Shown here: piece after piece, positions 62,406 to 64,000 of the stretch | How positions within the stretch are numbered: the stretch's first letter is position 1 | Layout of the letters: every line of letters starts with the position of its first letter | Assembly (NCBI RefSeq): GCF_003144245.1 | Contig: NW_020289976.1 | Span: 806,001 to 870,000, forward strand | DNA: 64,000 nt | Direction of reading: 5' to 3' | Source: Jaminaea rosea | Taxonomy: Eukaryota; Basidiomycota; Exobasidiomycetes; Microstromatales | Program-made: the position numbers and the translations under genes | The notes under the pieces: model-generated | Database searches by the model: none | What the model saw: the letters and a program-made list of their open reading frames with translations, nothing else | What the model was told of the DNA's origin: nothing

Positions 62406-63920
62406 ATGAACGTCATCGGCCAGCTACTGGCGTCGCACTACGAGTACGCCCACCATGTCCTCCTCGACCCACCCGCCAGGCTCGCTCGTGGCTACCTCTT
62501 TCATGCCTCAGGCGTAGCAACCCTGGCCACAACACTAGGCTGGTTACTTGTCTTCATCATCGGCTGTCATGTCACTCTGCCCAACTCAAGCCCAACTGTT
62601 TCAATGCTGCGCCTCTTTGCCCTCCCCTGGATCGTCGCCGTCTCCGTCACCTGCGCGCTAGATCGAGAGAGGTTCAGCCTCGGTGGCGACTTCCGTGACG
62701 TGGCTATCCCATCGGCTATCTGGCTCGTGTTGGCAGAAGCCATCAAGGTGTGCTTGGTGACCATTTGGGACGGCGACAAAGAGAGGGCTCCGAGGTGGAT
62801 CGTACCGGAGAGTCAGGCGCACAAGTGGGAGGGCGCAGTCAAGATCGAGGACGACGAGCAGCAATCTCAGCAGGGTAATGGCAAGCTCCAGAAGCCTCAC
62901 GCAACCGTTGCACGACGCTTCGATCTGCCTGCGACGTGGTACATCGTTCCTCATCCTCCCCTACTCTCCTTTCGCCGTCTCGTCTGGGCGCTCGACAACT
63001 TCGCTATGCGTCGACCAGGCACCTCTCTCCTCTTTCCCGGCGAGCAGCGAGCAATGGAATGGGCATACAAGCCCATGATTCGCTCAGCCGCCGTCTACGA
63101 GCGTGCCGCGGCAGCAGGCGACGCAAAGGAGGCTGCTCGGATCAGAGAGAGCGCCCCCATTTGGTTCGGCCAGCTCGAGTACGGCTGGCTCGGCGTCCTC
63201 ATACAAGCTGCCATGCTCTACGGCGCGACACGATTCATCTTCTACCTCGACTTGAAAGCCAGCAAGGGGCCGTATGACTTCTATTCTCTTCCCCTCGTCC
63301 ACCAATACGCTCTCACCTTCTCACTCGGCGCTCTCGTCGCATTCACCTTCTCGCCCCTCGAGTACATTCTCGGCCCGCTTCTCTATGCTCTGCGCTTCCC
63401 AGCTACGGCTCTCATCCCAGCATTTCAGCGACCTATGGTAGCGAGCGGGCCGACGGACTTCTGGAGCCGGCGATGGCATCAATTCTTGCGAAAGGACTTC
63501 ACGACGTTGGCCAAGCTCTTACCGGGAAGCAGAGAGAGCAAGACTTTGTTGGCGTTGTGGACGTTCAGCGTGAGCGCGATGGAACATAGCCTCGTATTTT
63601 CGCGCTTCAAGGCCACTCCACCGACGATGGGTCACGCCTTCTGGCTTCTCCTCAATCCGTCCCTCCAAGGCTTCTTCGTCTCGCAAGGTCTCCTCATCCT
63701 CCTAGAGCAGGCCCTGCTCGGCAGACCCAAGCCACGAGAGCGCCTCAGGATCCGCGTCGTCCGTCGCAGCCTTCTGTGGATCGGTCTGTTGACCACTGGC
63801 CGATGGGTCGCGGGCTTCCTCGTCTCGCTCGGCGTCCTGGATCCTACAGAGGTCGGTGCCATGTTTAAGGTTGCTTCGGTGTGGGACGACATCCAGCGGG
63901 AGCGCCGCATTGAGCTCTGA
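62406..63920 (+). CDS. Wax-synthase-like membrane-bound O-acyltransferase
   Basis: Single-exon 504-residue membrane protein. The ATG at 62406 is the first in the frame (the frame is open 13 codons further, but without ATG). Hydrophobic segments include VATLATTLGWLLVFIIGCHV, LEYGWLGVLIQAAMLYGA, LTFSLGALVAFTFSPLEYIL, HAFWLLLNPSLQGFFVSQGL and LLWIGLLTTGRWVAGFLVSL. The family block is GPTDFWSRRWHQFLRKDFTT, and the helix with the presumed catalytic His is FSVSAMEHSLVFSRF. Plant wax synthases and fungal relatives move acyl groups from acyl-CoA to an alcohol, often in secondary metabolism; the acceptor here is unknown. A soluble loop (about 125-215) carries DEQQSQQGN. Its stop lies 80 bp before the window edge. 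Confidence 0.8.
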   Translation: MNVIGQLLASHYEYAHHVLLDPPARLARGYLFHASGVATLATTLGWLLVFIIGCHVTLPNSSPTVSMLRLFALPWIVAVSVTCALDRERFSLGGDFRDVAIPSAIWLVLAEAIKVCLVTIWDGDKERAPRWIVPESQAHKWEGAVKIEDDEQQSQQGNGKLQKPHATVARRFDLPATWYIVPHPPLLSFRRLVWALDNFAMRRPGTSLLFPGEQRAMEWAYKPMIRSAAVYERAAAAGDAKEAARIRESAPIWFGQLEYGWLGVLIQAAMLYGATRFIFYLDLKASKGPYDFYSLPLVHQYALTFSLGALVAFTFSPLEYILGPLLYALRFPATALIPAFQRPMVASGPTDFWSRRWHQFLRKDFTTLAKLLPGSRESKTLLALWTFSVSAMEHSLVFSRFKATPPTMGHAFWLLLNPSLQGFFVSQGLLILLEQALLGRPKPRERLRIRVVRRSLLWIGLLTTGRWVAGFLVSLGVLDPTEVGAMFKVASVWDDIQRERRIEL

Positions 63921-64000
63921 GATCTGCGATCCACGACCCGCGCGTACCGTAGACTGCGCGTACCCCTCTCCTTTTCCTCTCGATATAGACTCATTCCCAA
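63921..64000. other. 3' flank at window edge
   Basis: Eighty bases after the acyltransferase stop. Nothing can be said beyond that. Confidence 0.3.

Noticed and set aside
1-64000. Transposons, LTR elements or other mobile DNA
   Set aside because: No reverse transcriptase, integrase, transposase or helicase-type frame and no long terminal or inverted repeats were noticed on either strand.

Overview
The window is nuclear DNA of a basidiomycete fungus. It is GC-rich and densely packed, with both strands used about equally. Most genes have short GT-AG introns of about 70-90 bp, with CTGAC/CTNAN-like branch sites. The gene set (COQ4, HIS1, PUP3, MSP1, H2A.Z, DUG3, PBDC1, ODC, fungal-type G-alpha, wax-synthase-like membrane protein) and the intron style suggest Ustilaginomycotina, perhaps Exobasidiomycetes. 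The lineage is an inference from style, not from a search. No transposon, retroelement, rRNA, convincing tRNA or CRISPR array was found. The species is not identified.

Layout, 0-19 kb: end of a sugar (MFS) transporter; a large septin-like GTPase; COQ4; mitochondrial ribosomal protein bL34 and HIS1 on a shared promoter; a beta-propeller lactonase; proteasome beta-3 (PUP3) and the membrane-extracting AAA ATPase MSP1 on a second shared promoter; histone H2A.Z; a vacuolar-type amino-acid transporter; and a YheT/EMB8-type alpha/beta hydrolase. 19-30 kb: a gene-poor stretch with a possible cysteine-rich secreted peptide, then a mitochondrial family III CoA-transferase, DUG3 (glutathione degradation), a RAD60-like SUMO-like-domain protein and a BRO1/ALIX-type ESCRT protein.

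30-41 kb is the accessory-looking part. Three paralogous genes for small secreted four-cysteine proteins lie in tandem on the minus strand (30.6-33.5 kb). Two of them have exactly matching internal exon lengths. Next come an unresolved acidic protein, a membrane RING-H2 ligase, an ER cyclophilin whose 3' end appears alternatively spliced (HEEL retention signal or membrane anchor), a disordered protein and the N-acetyltransferase NAA30.

41-64 kb: a divergent G-protein alpha subunit; a nine-exon SWIM-zinc-finger/ATP-dependent DNA ligase fusion resembling small bacterial-type ligases; an ABCC (MRP/YCF1-type) transporter; PBDC1; a tiny protein that begins with an ATG-only exon and a predicted myristoylation motif; a NIT1-type amidase with a possible mitochondrial presequence; a BRAP2/ETP1 ubiquitin ligase; ornithine decarboxylase; and a wax-synthase-like acyltransferase.

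The genes are mostly unrelated housekeeping functions and there is no metabolic gene cluster. Points of most interest are the secreted paralogue array, the switchable C terminus of the ER cyclophilin, and the SWIM-ligase fusion. All exon structures are inferred by hand from splice-site consensus, reading frame and family alignment from memory.
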